Below, in pieces: positions 49,439-57,066 of a stretch of 64,000 bases of DNA. Each line of letters starts with the position of its first letter. The first letter of the stretch is position 1. A program made the position numbers and the translations under genes. The notes under the pieces are model-generated. The model made no database searches. It had not been told where the DNA came from and was given only the letters and a program-made list of their open reading frames with translations. The stretch is from Petropleomorpha daqingensis (GTDB lineage: Bacteria; Actinomycetota; Actinomycetes; Mycobacteriales; Geodermatophilaceae): contig NZ_JACBZT010000001.1 of NCBI RefSeq assembly GCF_013408985.1, positions 4,791,197-4,855,196 on the forward strand, written 5' to 3'.

Positions 49439-50212
49439 GTGTACCAGCTCTCCCCCAACATCGAGCTCTTGTTCAAGGAAGCCGGCGAGCCCGACGAGCG
49501 CGTGCGCGCTGCCGCCGCGGCCGGCTTCGACGCCGTCGAGATGTGGTTCTCGACCGACAAGGACCTCGACGCGCTGGGCAAGGCGCTCGCCGACACCGGC
49601 GTCCAGCTGACCTCGCTGCTCGCGGGCCCGCGCATGGGTTACACCTACCCCGGCACCGACCTGGCCCCCTTCCACGAGGGCCTCGACACCGCCGTGACGC
49701 ACGCCCACCAGCTCGGCTGCCCCCGGGTGGTGCTCGCCTCCGGCCTCGGCTTCCCGGGGATGAACCGGCAGCGCAACCACCAGGTGATCATCGACATGTT
49801 CGGCGAGGCGGTCGAGCGGCACCGCGGCTCGGGCGTCGAGTTCGTGCTCGAGCCGGTCAACTCGCGCGTCGACCACCCGGGCGCGCTCACCGACCGCACC
49901 GAGGACGCCGTCGCCGTCGCCCGTGCCATAGGCGACGACTCGTTCGGCATCCTCTACGACTTCTACCACTCGATCGCCCAGGGCGAGGACCCGGCGACCG
50001 AGCTGGCGAACGCGGCCGGCACCGTGAAGTACGTCCAGCTGGCCGACGCCCCCGGCCGTGGGGAGCCGGGCAGCGGCTCGGTCGACTGGACCGCCCAGCT
50101 GGCGACGCTGCGCGCCTCGGGCTACGACGGCCCGATCGGTCTCGAGTACTTCCCGACCGTGCCGTCCGAGCAGTCGGTGCAGCGCATCAAGGCCATCGCC
50201 GCCGAGGCGTGA
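49439..50212 (+). CDS. Hydroxypyruvate-isomerase-like TIM-barrel protein
   Basis: A 257-residue xylose-isomerase-fold protein: LSPNIELLFKEAGEPDERVRAAAAAGFDAVEMWF, then FVLEPVNSRVDHPG, GILYDFYHS, VKYVQLADAPGRGEPGSGSVDW and IGLEYFP. These are the marks of the Hyi group. The metal ligands Glu, Asp, Gln and Glu of that group all appear (E in LEPVN, D in YDFYH, Q in YVQLAD, E in GLEYFP). First gene of the operon with ThuA and CGD subunits. It may isomerise the keto-sugar released by the deglycosidase. Confidence 0.87.
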   Translation: MYQLSPNIELLFKEAGEPDERVRAAAAAGFDAVEMWFSTDKDLDALGKALADTGVQLTSLLAGPRMGYTYPGTDLAPFHEGLDTAVTHAHQLGCPRVVLASGLGFPGMNRQRNHQVIIDMFGEAVERHRGSGVEFVLEPVNSRVDHPGALTDRTEDAVAVARAIGDDSFGILYDFYHSIAQGEDPATELANAAGTVKYVQLADAPGRGEPGSGSVDWTAQLATLRASGYDGPIGLEYFPTVPSEQSVQRIKAIAAEA

Positions 50213-51096
50213 GCGACAAGATCGACGTCCTCCTGGCGACCGGCCGGGTCACCGTCGAGCACGACAACGAGTTCCGCAGCTTCCGGCACCACACGACGCT
50301 GCTGACGACGTTGCTCGAGGCGACCGGCCGGTTCCGGGTGCGCGTCCTGGAGGAGTTCCGCGGCGTCGGCGACGAGTTGCTCGACCGGTTCGACGTCGTC
50401 CTGGTCATGTACGAGGGCCGCGACGACTACGTCTCGGTCGCCGAGGGCTTCGGTGACACCACGAACGCGGCCCTGTTCCGGTTCGTCCGGGACAAGGGCC
50501 GCGGGATGCTGTGGTTCCACGGGTCCGCCGTCCAGGAGCCCGAGTGGGGCTGGCCCGACGAGTTCGACCGGATGCGCGGGGCGACCATGAGCCGGACCCT
50601 CGGTCTGCGGCCGCGCCCACAGGCCGAGGTGACCGTCCGGACCCGGGCCGGGCACCCGATCAGCGACGGCGTCGTCCCCGAGTGGAACGTCGTCAACGAC
50701 GACCTGCTCACCGGCGCCGCACTCGACCCGGGCGCGCAGGTGCTGCTGACCGTCTTCGACGACGTCGAGACCTACCAGCGGGCCGGCTGGCCGCTGGCGC
50801 ACACCCCGGTCGAGATCCCGCCGGAGGGCCTCGAGGGGCTGCCCGGCATGAACACCGACCAGCCCCTCGCCTGGGCCAACGAGTGGGGCGCGGGCCGGTG
50901 CGTCACCCTCACGATCGGCCACGACTGGGACACCTTCCGGAAGATCCCGTTCATGACCCTGCTGTGCCGCGGCGTCGAGTGGGCCGCCACCGGCACGGTC
51001 ACCCTCGGGCCGCCCGAGCGCACCGGCGAGGCGCGCTGGCGGGTGTGGCCCTACTACGCCGGCGATCCGTCCCGGTTCGACCGCCGCCCCCGCTGA
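50209..51096 (+). CDS. ThuA-like domain protein 1
   Basis: A 295-residue ThuA/glutamine-amidotransferase-like protein: IDVLLATGRVTVEHDNEFRSFRHHTTLL, RFDVVLVMYEGRDDYVS, GRGMLWFHGSAVQEPEW and a C-terminal VTLTIGHDWDTFRKIPFMTLLCRGVEWAATG. ThuA proteins accompany trehalose/3-keto-sugar metabolism and are thought to bind or process 3-keto-disaccharides. GTGA overlap with the isomerase gene; the CGD alpha gene follows 11 nt later. A divergent paralogue lies at 53479-54369. Confidence 0.83.
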   Translation: MSDKIDVLLATGRVTVEHDNEFRSFRHHTTLLTTLLEATGRFRVRVLEEFRGVGDELLDRFDVVLVMYEGRDDYVSVAEGFGDTTNAALFRFVRDKGRGMLWFHGSAVQEPEWGWPDEFDRMRGATMSRTLGLRPRPQAEVTVRTRAGHPISDGVVPEWNVVNDDLLTGAALDPGAQVLLTVFDDVETYQRAGWPLAHTPVEIPPEGLEGLPGMNTDQPLAWANEWGAGRCVTLTIGHDWDTFRKIPFMTLLCRGVEWAATGTVTLGPPERTGEARWRVWPYYAGDPSRFDRRPR

Positions 51097-51107
51097 GAGG
51101 AAGAACC

Positions 51108-52157
51108 ATGCACGGGACCGACGAGACGGCCGGCATCGCCGGCACCGGGATCGAACTCGGCCTGACCCTCTACTCGCTGACCTCCGAGTGGGCCGCCGGG
51201 CAGTACACCTTCGACAGCCTGCTGGAGACGGTCGCCGAGCAGGGACTCGGTCCGGGCGTCGAGTTCAACATCGCGCAGATGCTGCGGACCTACCCGGACG
51301 TCGACGAGGAGTTCGTCCGCTGGTGGCACGGCGCGCTCGACCGGCTCGGGCTCGAGCCCAGCGCCTGCGGCACGAACCTCGACATGGGGCGGCGCAAGGA
51401 CCGCGACATGACGCCGGACGAGGAGTACGAATTCCTCGCCGTGCAGCTGCGCACCGCGCACCGGCTCGGGTTCCACCGGGTGGTCATCCGCTCGGCGGGC
51501 AAGGAGCTGCTGCGCCGCCTGCTCCCGCTGGCCGAGCGGTACGACCAGCGTCTCGGCTACGAGCTGCACGCCCCCGCGGGCCCGAACGACCCGAAGATCC
51601 TCGCCATCCGCGAGATGTACGAGGAGCTGGGGTCCGACCGGCTCGGCTTCACCGCCGACTTCAGCTCCACGATGCACAGCCTGTCGCCGACTCTGTTCCG
51701 CACGCTGACCCAGATGGGCCTGCCCGAGGAGCACTTCGCCGTCATGCAGGAGATCTGGCGCAAGCCGGTCCCGATGCACGAGCGCAACGACGAGTTCGAG
51801 GACCACCTGCGCGCGCACGACTTCGACCCGGCACGGCTGGGCCCCTTCACCCGGCTCGCGTTCAACATGCACGGGCTGGTGCCGCCGGAAGAGTGGCTCG
51901 ACATCATGCCGCGCACCTTCCACGTGCACGCCAAGTTCTTCGACATCGACGAGAACGGCGACGAGCCGGCGATGGACCTGCCGCGGATCGTCCGGCAGTT
52001 CGTCGAGGGGGGCTACACCGGCTACCTGTCCAGCGAGTGGGAGGGGCACGCCTTCGCCGACCTGGGGGAGGCCGATCCGGTCGCCCTCGTGGCAGCCCAG
52101 CACCGCCTGATGCGCCGAGCGATCGAATCGGCCGTCACCGCGACCCCGACCAGCTGA
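51108..52157 (+). CDS. C-glycoside deglycosidase alpha subunit, system 2
   Basis: A 349-residue close paralogue of the system-1 alpha subunit: LGLTLYSLTSEWAAGQYTFDSLLETV, GTNLDMGRRKDRDM, and metal residues Glu152 (GYELHAP), Asp184 (FTADFSS), the His in FHVHAKFFDID and Glu in SSEWEGHAF. Unlike system 1, the alpha gene comes before the beta gene. ATG after GAGAGGAAGAACC. The two alpha proteins differ most between residues 195 and 250, a stretch that may shape the aglycone pocket. Confidence 0.82.
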   Translation: MHGTDETAGIAGTGIELGLTLYSLTSEWAAGQYTFDSLLETVAEQGLGPGVEFNIAQMLRTYPDVDEEFVRWWHGALDRLGLEPSACGTNLDMGRRKDRDMTPDEEYEFLAVQLRTAHRLGFHRVVIRSAGKELLRRLLPLAERYDQRLGYELHAPAGPNDPKILAIREMYEELGSDRLGFTADFSSTMHSLSPTLFRTLTQMGLPEEHFAVMQEIWRKPVPMHERNDEFEDHLRAHDFDPARLGPFTRLAFNMHGLVPPEEWLDIMPRTFHVHAKFFDIDENGDEPAMDLPRIVRQFVEGGYTGYLSSEWEGHAFADLGEADPVALVAAQHRLMRRAIESAVTATPTS

Positions 52158-52165
52158 GGAGCCCC

Positions 52166-52564
52166 ATGGCCACGCACAACTCGCTGTTCCGCGAGACCGA
52201 CGTCCACCGGCACCCCGACGGCCTGAGCGTGTCCGTCCAGCTGCCCTGGTACCGCAGCCTGTGGCTCTCGGCGGTGGACGACGTGACGGCGACCGTCGAC
52301 GGCGTCGAGATCCCGCGCGAGCAGCTCCGGTTCGAGCTCCAGGGCCGCAGCTACCGCATCGAGGAGCTCCCCGAGCAGTGGGACACCCTCTGGTTCCTCG
52401 CCGACCGCCCCGACGTCGTGATCTCCCTCGACCGGGTGCCCGAGGCGGGCCAGCAGATCGCTGTCGAGGTCGTCCTCACGCTGCGGCTGCTCTACATGCA
52501 GATCGCGCCGCAGCGGTACGTCGGCAACCGGGTCCAGGTGCGACGCGACGTCGTCCTCGCCTGA
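52166..52564 (+). CDS. C-glycoside deglycosidase beta subunit, system 2
   Basis: A 132-residue beta-rich protein sharing LPWYRSLWLSAVDD, RFELQGRSYRIEELPEQWDTLWFL and LRLLYMQIAPQRYVGN with the system-1 beta subunit, and of identical length. 8 nt after the alpha gene with TGAGGAGCCCC before the ATG. Together they should form the second two-subunit deglycosidase. The operon ends here, followed by large hairpins. Confidence 0.85.
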   Translation: MATHNSLFRETDVHRHPDGLSVSVQLPWYRSLWLSAVDDVTATVDGVEIPREQLRFELQGRSYRIEELPEQWDTLWFLADRPDVVISLDRVPEAGQQIAVEVVLTLRLLYMQIAPQRYVGNRVQVRRDVVLA

Positions 52565-52600
52565 CGTCGACCGCCGCCGACCGCCACCCCCCGCTGACGC

Positions 52601-52624
52601 CGCGCTTTATCGCGATAAAGCGCG
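52601..52624. repeat. 24-bp perfect palindrome after the CGD operon
   Basis: CGCGCTTTATCG followed at once by its exact reverse complement (CGATAAAGCGCG) forms a 24-bp perfect palindrome in the convergent gap. The AT core (TTTATCGCGATAAA) stands out in this GC-rich DNA. It could be a terminator part, a protein-binding site or one copy of a dispersed repeat. Confidence 0.55.
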
Positions 52625-52627
52625 AAA

Positions 52628-52687
52628 GCCCGCTCTTCTCACGCATCGCCCGGGCCGGAGCGCCGGTGATGCGGGAGAAGAGCGGGC
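52628..52687. terminator. Long hairpin, probable bidirectional terminator
   Basis: Arms GCCCGCTCTTCTCACGCATC (52628-52647) and its reverse complement with one mismatch (52668-52687) make a 20-bp stem with a 20-nt GC-rich loop. It sits between the convergent CGD beta and NTF2-like genes, next to the palindrome at 52601. Such length exceeds a simple terminator, so a repeat-element origin is also possible. Confidence 0.6.
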
Positions 52688-52708
52688 GATGCGCTCGCGG
52701 TCAGCGGG

Positions 52709-53482
52709 TCAGGCGAACGTGTCCTCGAACTCGCTGTAGGGCTGCGGGGGCTCGGGGAACAGCTGCTGCGCGGTGTCGATCGCGTACGGCTGGTGCGGCG
52801 TGACGCCGGGGCCGTCCACCGGCGGCAGGAAGACCGGCTTCCCGTCCTCCCCGAAGTAGGCCAGCGTCTTCTCGTACGTGGCCCGCTCGTGCGCGGCGAA
52901 GGAGATCCAGTCCTCGTCGAACGGCGCCCGCGCGACCTCGAAGCAGCGGAAGGTCAGGATCCGCCACTGCCCGTCCTGCTTGACGAAGTCCAGGCCGTAC
53001 TTGCACCACACCCAGTGCGCCCAGACCTTGCGGCCGTCGACCTCGCGCGGCGCGAAGAAGATCGACGGGATGTTCTCGGCCTCGGCCGGGTCGGTGATGC
53101 CCGACTCGATGCCGGCCATCAACCACAGCCCCTTGGCGGTGGTGCCGTCGGCGGAGACCTCGATCACCGGCGTCGTCGTGTAGTGCAGGATCAGCTTGCC
53201 GATCGGGTGCGGCCGGCCCCGGTGGTAGGCCATGACGGCCTCCCAGTCGGTGTAGACGCCGGTGTCGTTGTACTGGGCGCGCACGCCCTCGGTGCCCTTG
53301 GCCACCCACAGCTCGTCGATGATCCGCTCGTCCTCGAACGCGTTGTGGTAGTGCATGTAGCGGGAGAACACGTTCTCCACGTCGCCACGGTCCTGCGCGC
53401 GGGTGGCGGCCAGCTCGGCGGCCGCCAGGCGCCCTTCCAGCGCGTCGATCCGCTGCTCGAGACTCGTCTCCGTCGTCGTCAC
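52709..53482 (-). CDS. SnoaL-like/NTF2-family protein beside ThuA 2
   Basis: A 257-residue protein with an N-terminal helix (LEQRIDALEGRLAAAELAATRAQDRGDVENVFSRYMHYHNAFEDERI) and an NTF2-like core (YTDWEAVMAYHRGRPHPIGKLILHYTTTPVIEVSADGTTAKGLW). The C-terminal part is WISFAAHERATYEKTLAYFGEDGKPVFLPP. Similar proteins recur in aromatic and flavonoid catabolic clusters, with no settled reaction. The GTG overlaps the ThuA stop (GTGA). Confidence 0.8.
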   Translation of the reverse strand: MTTTETSLEQRIDALEGRLAAAELAATRAQDRGDVENVFSRYMHYHNAFEDERIIDELWVAKGTEGVRAQYNDTGVYTDWEAVMAYHRGRPHPIGKLILHYTTTPVIEVSADGTTAKGLWLMAGIESGITDPAEAENIPSIFFAPREVDGRKVWAHWVWCKYGLDFVKQDGQWRILTFRCFEVARAPFDEDWISFAAHERATYEKTLAYFGEDGKPVFLPPVDGPGVTPHQPYAIDTAQQLFPEPPQPYSEFEDTFA

Positions 53483-54369
53483 TCGGTTTCTCCCTGCTTC
53501 CTCTGCTCGTACATCGAACGGACCATCGGTTCCAACGTGGTCGGCCACCAGTCGCCCTCGGGCGCGGGCTCGCCGAACCCCTCGGGCAGCTCGAGGGTGA
53601 CCTTGCCCGTGGCCGCCCACTCGGCGCCGCGGGTGAACAGACCCTGGAAGGAGGAGTGGGAGACGGCCTCCGGGCCGTGCCCGATCCCGGTGGCGAACAC
53701 CCGGCCCTCGCCGTAGCGGTTCGTCCAGACCAGGGGGTGCTCCTCCCCCATCCCGGGCAGCGCGTCCCACTGATCGGGCACCTGGGTGTAGCGCAGCGGG
53801 TTGTCCCAGCCGCGCACCAGCACCTCGACGTCGGCGTCGGGCGCCCACTGCAGGTTCACGTACAGGTCGTCGTCGTAGTGCGGGACGAACTCGGGCATGC
53901 CGGCGGTGATCGGGTGGTCGGCGACCACGTGCAGCCGGAAGTCGGGGATCGGCGCGCGGCGGCTGCAGTGCTCGCGCAGCACGCCGCCGGCCATGCGCTC
54001 GAAGTCGTCGTCCCAGCCGGCGCCCATCTGCAGCGACGCGTGGTAGACGACGACTCCCCCGCCGGCGGCGACGAAGTCGTACAGCGCCTGCTCGGCGCGG
54101 GTGCCCCAGCGCTGCTCGGGCGCGTGCCCCCACGGCTCGAACCGGCCGAAGTAGTTGAGGACGACGAGGTCGTAGGGCTCCAGCGTCTCGGGCCCGGCGC
54201 CGCGGAACTCCTCGGTGATGCGGACGTCGAACCGTCCCGTGTCGCGCAGGAGCAGCGCGAGCATCGGCGACATCGTCCGCCAGTCGTGGTGGATGTCGGT
54301 GTGACCGGTGACGATGAGGGCGCGCAGCCTGTCGTCGCCGCCGAGCTGACGCTGTCCGATGCCGGGCAC
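53479..54369 (-). CDS. ThuA-like domain protein 2
   Basis: A 296-residue ThuA-type protein: RLRALIVTGHTDIHHDWRTMSPMLALLLRDTGRFDV, YDLVVLNYFGRFEPWG, GGGVVVYHASLQMGAGWDDDFERMAGG and VWTNRYGEGRVFATGIGHG. Chosen start is the GTG with AAGGGGG upstream; the frame continues further up, but through the operator region. The HD and YHAS elements fit ThuA better than ThuA 1. Divergent from ROK 2 across an 89-bp gap. Confidence 0.85.
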   Translation of the reverse strand: MPGIGQRQLGGDDRLRALIVTGHTDIHHDWRTMSPMLALLLRDTGRFDVRITEEFRGAGPETLEPYDLVVLNYFGRFEPWGHAPEQRWGTRAEQALYDFVAAGGGVVVYHASLQMGAGWDDDFERMAGGVLREHCSRRAPIPDFRLHVVADHPITAGMPEFVPHYDDDLYVNLQWAPDADVEVLVRGWDNPLRYTQVPDQWDALPGMGEEHPLVWTNRYGEGRVFATGIGHGPEAVSHSSFQGLFTRGAEWAATGKVTLELPEGFGEPAPEGDWWPTTLEPMVRSMYEQRKQGETE

Positions 54370-54419
54370 GGGGCCCCCTTCGGGAGGATGAGGGTTGGCG
54401 TCGTCCGCCGCAAGCATCA

Positions 54420-54440
54420 TTATGTAGGAAACGTGCATAA
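54420..54440. promoter_or_regulatory. Operator between ThuA 2 and ROK 2
   Basis: A 21-bp imperfect palindrome, TTATGTA-N7-TGCATAA, in the divergent gap. On the minus strand it agrees with the minus-strand site at 60941-60921 at about 15 of 21 positions (TT-T-TGCACG...CC...CA-AA). Rightward -35 TTGGCG and -10 CATTAT (17-nt spacer) and leftward -35 TTGACT flank or overlap it. Probably the ROK 2 binding site. Confidence 0.65.
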
Positions 54441-54458
54441 GTCAATGGAGGAGCGATC

Positions 54459-55724
54459 GTGCAGCCGTCGCCGTCCGCGCGGGACATCCTCGTGCTCGCG
54501 CAGATCGTCGATCTCGTCCGCGCGGGCACCGCGAGCACCCGCCCCGAGCTGGAGGCGATCACCGGCCTGGGCCGCACCGTCGTCAACGACCGGGTGCGCG
54601 AGGGCGTCGAGCTCGGCGTGCTGGCCGAGGTCGAGGCGGCGCCGTCCGGGCAGCGGCGCGGCCGGCCGTCGCGCAGCATCCGGTTCCGCACCGAGGCCGG
54701 GGTGATCCTGGCGGCATCCCTCGGCGAGGTGTCGCTGCACGCCGCCGTCACCGACCTCGAGGGCCGTGACCTCGCCCGCGAGTTCCGCCGCATCGACGTG
54801 CAGGACGGGCCGGAGGAGGTGCTGGCCGCCGTCCACGCGTCCTTCCGCCGGCTGGTCAAGAAGCTCGGGAGCCCGGCGCCGGTCTGGGCCATCGGGGTGG
54901 GGCTGCCGAGCCCGACGGACTACGCCACCGGCCGGGTCGTCACGCCGCCGACGATCCCGGGTTGGGCCGGCTTCGACGTCCGGTCCTGGTTCGCCGCCCG
55001 CTACGAGGCCCCCGTCTGGGTCGACAACGAGGTCAACCTCCGGGCGCTCGGAGAGTGGGAGCGCGGGGAGCCGCAGGAGCGCCGGGACCTGCTCTACGTG
55101 AAGGTGGCCACCGGGATCAGCAGCGGCCTGGTGACCGACGGGCGGCTGCACCGCGGCGACAGCGGAGCGGCCGGCGACATCGGCCACGTGCGCGTCACCG
55201 ACGACCCGGATGCGCTGTGCCGGTGCGGCAAGACCGGTTGTCTCGAGGTGCTCGCCGGCGGCTGGTCGCTGGTGCGCACGCTGACCGAGCGGGCGCGGGC
55301 CGGCGACGTCCCGTTCCTCGCCGAGCGGCTCGCCACCCAGGGACACCTCACCGCCGAGGACGTCGGCGCCGCGGCGGCGGCCGGTGACGAGATCGTGCGC
55401 TCGGCGGTCACGACGTCGGCACGGGTGACCGGCACCACGATCGCCGGTGTCGTCAACTTCGCCAACCCCGGCACGCTCGTGCTCGGTGGCGGTGTGCTGC
55501 GCGCCGGCCTGTTCTTCGAGGAGTTCCGGCAGGCCGTGCTCGACGCCGGCATCGAGCTGGCGACCCAGAACCTGACCATCCGCCCCGCGTCGCTGGGTGA
55601 CACCGAGGGGACGACGGGTGCCGCCCTGCTGGCCGCCGAGAACCTGCTCCGGCCGGCCGCGCTGCGGATCTGGCTCGGGGACGGCTCCCCCATCGCCTCG
55701 GCCGCGGAGCTCCAGGCCGCCTGA
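54459..55724 (+). CDS. ROK-family transcriptional regulator 2
   Basis: A 421-residue ROK protein. Winged-helix region ILVLAQIVDLVRAGTASTRPELEAITGLGRTVVNDRVREGVELGVL, then the sugar-binding core VILAASLGEVSLHAAVTD, WVDNEVNLRALGEWE, VATGISSGLV, the zinc motif CRCGKTGCLE and VNFANPGTLVLGGGVL. GTG start after TGGAGGAGC. The ATP-loop glycine pattern is degraded (AASLGEVS), so it is a regulator not a kinase. The palindrome just upstream suggests autoregulation, and related sites suggest a wider regulon. Confidence 0.9.
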   Translation: MQPSPSARDILVLAQIVDLVRAGTASTRPELEAITGLGRTVVNDRVREGVELGVLAEVEAAPSGQRRGRPSRSIRFRTEAGVILAASLGEVSLHAAVTDLEGRDLAREFRRIDVQDGPEEVLAAVHASFRRLVKKLGSPAPVWAIGVGLPSPTDYATGRVVTPPTIPGWAGFDVRSWFAARYEAPVWVDNEVNLRALGEWERGEPQERRDLLYVKVATGISSGLVTDGRLHRGDSGAAGDIGHVRVTDDPDALCRCGKTGCLEVLAGGWSLVRTLTERARAGDVPFLAERLATQGHLTAEDVGAAAAAGDEIVRSAVTTSARVTGTTIAGVVNFANPGTLVLGGGVLRAGLFFEEFRQAVLDAGIELATQNLTIRPASLGDTEGTTGAALLAAENLLRPAALRIWLGDGSPIASAAELQAA

Positions 55725-55731
55725 CCCCGCG

Positions 55732-56223
55732 TCAGCGGCTGTCGCGGCGGGCCTGGTTGCGCCGGCCGACGGCGATGTCCGAGGCGTCGCGCTTGACCCG
55801 TCCGCTGGACTTGCGCGGCGGTCGGGGGTCGGCGGAGGTGTCGACGGCCGCGAGCTCGGGCGCGGAGCGCGGGGCAGGCACGGCTGTGCGGGCTGCGGCC
55901 AGGCGTTCGGTCTTGAGCGCCGCGGCCGACCGTCGCGCGGCCTTCGCCACCGCCGTGCTCACCCGGGCCAACGCGTCCTCGAACACCTCGGCCTTGTCGC
56001 GGGCCCGCTGGTTCTGCGCGTAGGCCTTACCGCGGCCGCCGACGTCCTCGACCGCGGCCGCGGCCCGGCGCCGGTACTGCCCGAGGTACTTCTTGCGGGC
56101 CCGGCGCACCCGGTCGTGCAGCTCGAGCAGGGCGTCCTCGTCGAGCTCGGCGAGCGCCTCGGGCTCGGTGCTGCGCGCGATCAGCAGCTCCGCCTCGGTC
56201 AGCGAGTTGAGCGTTGCCTGCAT
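55732..56223 (-). CDS. Conserved actinobacterial hypothetical protein
   Basis: A 163-residue basic, helical protein: ALAELDEDALLELHDRVRRARKKYLGQYRRRAAAAVEDVGGRGKAYAQNQRARDKAEVFEDALARVS. A low-complexity tail follows (PRPPRKSSGRVKRDASDIAVGRRNQARRDSR). The first part is a recurrent actinobacterial family; a nucleic-acid-binding role is possible from charge alone. Convergent with ROK 2 at 7 nt. Confidence 0.7.
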   Translation of the reverse strand: MQATLNSLTEAELLIARSTEPEALAELDEDALLELHDRVRRARKKYLGQYRRRAAAAVEDVGGRGKAYAQNQRARDKAEVFEDALARVSTAVAKAARRSAAALKTERLAAARTAVPAPRSAPELAAVDTSADPRPPRKSSGRVKRDASDIAVGRRNQARRDSR

Positions 56224-56323
56224 GGCCGGCCTCCTGTCGAAGCGGTCAGGAATCGAGAAGCTCTCCCCGTGGGGTCCGTCCTAGCGTTCTCCCAGACCAC
56301 CGAGGACGAAAGGACATCCGACG

Positions 56324-56752
56324 ATGACCGAGCAGGGATTCAGCGCCGACGAGCGGGCCGCGATGAAGGCGCGCGCCGCCGAACTGCGCGCGGAAGGCAA
56401 GAAGGGTGCGCAGAAGGCCGACGGGCTGGAGGCGCTCCTCGAGAGCATCGCGAAGATGACGCCCGAGGACCGCGCCCTGGCCGAGCGCGTCCACGTGACG
56501 GTGACCGCCGCCGCGCCCGATCTCACGGCCAAGACCTGGTACGGCATGCCCGCCTACGCGAACGCCGACGGCAAGGTCGTGCTCTCGCTCAAGAACTCGG
56601 GCAAGTTCGGCCAGCGCTACTCGACCCTGGAGTTCCAGGACTCGGCGCGCCTCGACGACGGCGAGATGTGGCCGGTCGGGTTCGCCCTGACCGCGTGGAC
56701 GCCCGAGATGGAGAAGAGGATCGCCGAGCTGGTCACAGCAGCCGTCTCCTGA
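56324..56752 (+). CDS. DUF1801 (YdhG-like) protein
   Basis: A 142-residue protein. Residues ~25-140 match the DUF1801/'iron chaperone' fold: LLESIAKMTPEDRALAERVHVTVTAAAPDLTAKTWYGMPAYANADGKVVLSLKNSGKFGQRYSTLEFQD, ending LTAWTPEMEKRIAELV. The WYGMPAY motif is the family hallmark. No function is established. ATG after GACGAAAGGACATCC. Confidence 0.82.
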   Translation: MTEQGFSADERAAMKARAAELRAEGKKGAQKADGLEALLESIAKMTPEDRALAERVHVTVTAAAPDLTAKTWYGMPAYANADGKVVLSLKNSGKFGQRYSTLEFQDSARLDDGEMWPVGFALTAWTPEMEKRIAELVTAAVS

Positions 56753-57066
56753 CGGACGCGACGTCGTCGTCCGAGTGCGGTTCGTCCGACATGAGCTACT
56801 CGCAGCACACGCGCCACCGGCCTGGCAGCACATCAAGCAGCACACCTGAGCTCCAGCCGCACAAGCCCTGGCACGGGCCGAGCAGCGGGCCTCCGGCGTT
56901 CGCCGGAGTGCCGCCGAGATTCGCATCAGTGCTGGAAAGGACCGCGGGATCGGTACCTGAGACGCATCTCGATGGTGGCTGCCACGTGACGGACGCGTGA
57001 GTTCTGCGATCTCGTGGCTATCCGGTGCCGGAATGCCACGAGATCGCAGAACTCACTCGCACGCCG
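56753..57066. other. Convergent intergenic region, 314 bp
   Basis: No gene is supported here. A 69-codon frame (56791-57000) has no ribosome site and runs into the hairpin, so I set it aside. The composition is less GC-rich than the coding sequence, and the only clear structure is the hairpin at 56997-57056. Confidence 0.5.
56997..57056. repeat. 22-bp perfect-stem hairpin between convergent genes
   Basis: Arm 56997-57018 (GTGAGTTCTGCGATCTCGTG plus GC) is repeated exactly as reverse complement at 57035-57056, across a 16-nt loop that is itself nearly palindromic (TCCGG/CCGGA). It lies 11 bp from the stop of the TIM-barrel gene and could end transcription from both sides. Its length and low GC suggest a dispersed repetitive element. 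Confidence 0.65.

Noticed and set aside
56246-56926. 226-codon minus-strand frame with a Cys-rich beginning
   Set aside because: Antisense to the DUF1801 gene, whose codon pattern and domain are clear; no start signal or domain of its own.
56791-57000. 69-codon plus-strand ORF in the convergent gap
   Set aside because: No ribosome site, Ser/Pro/His-rich composition, and it ends inside the long hairpin.
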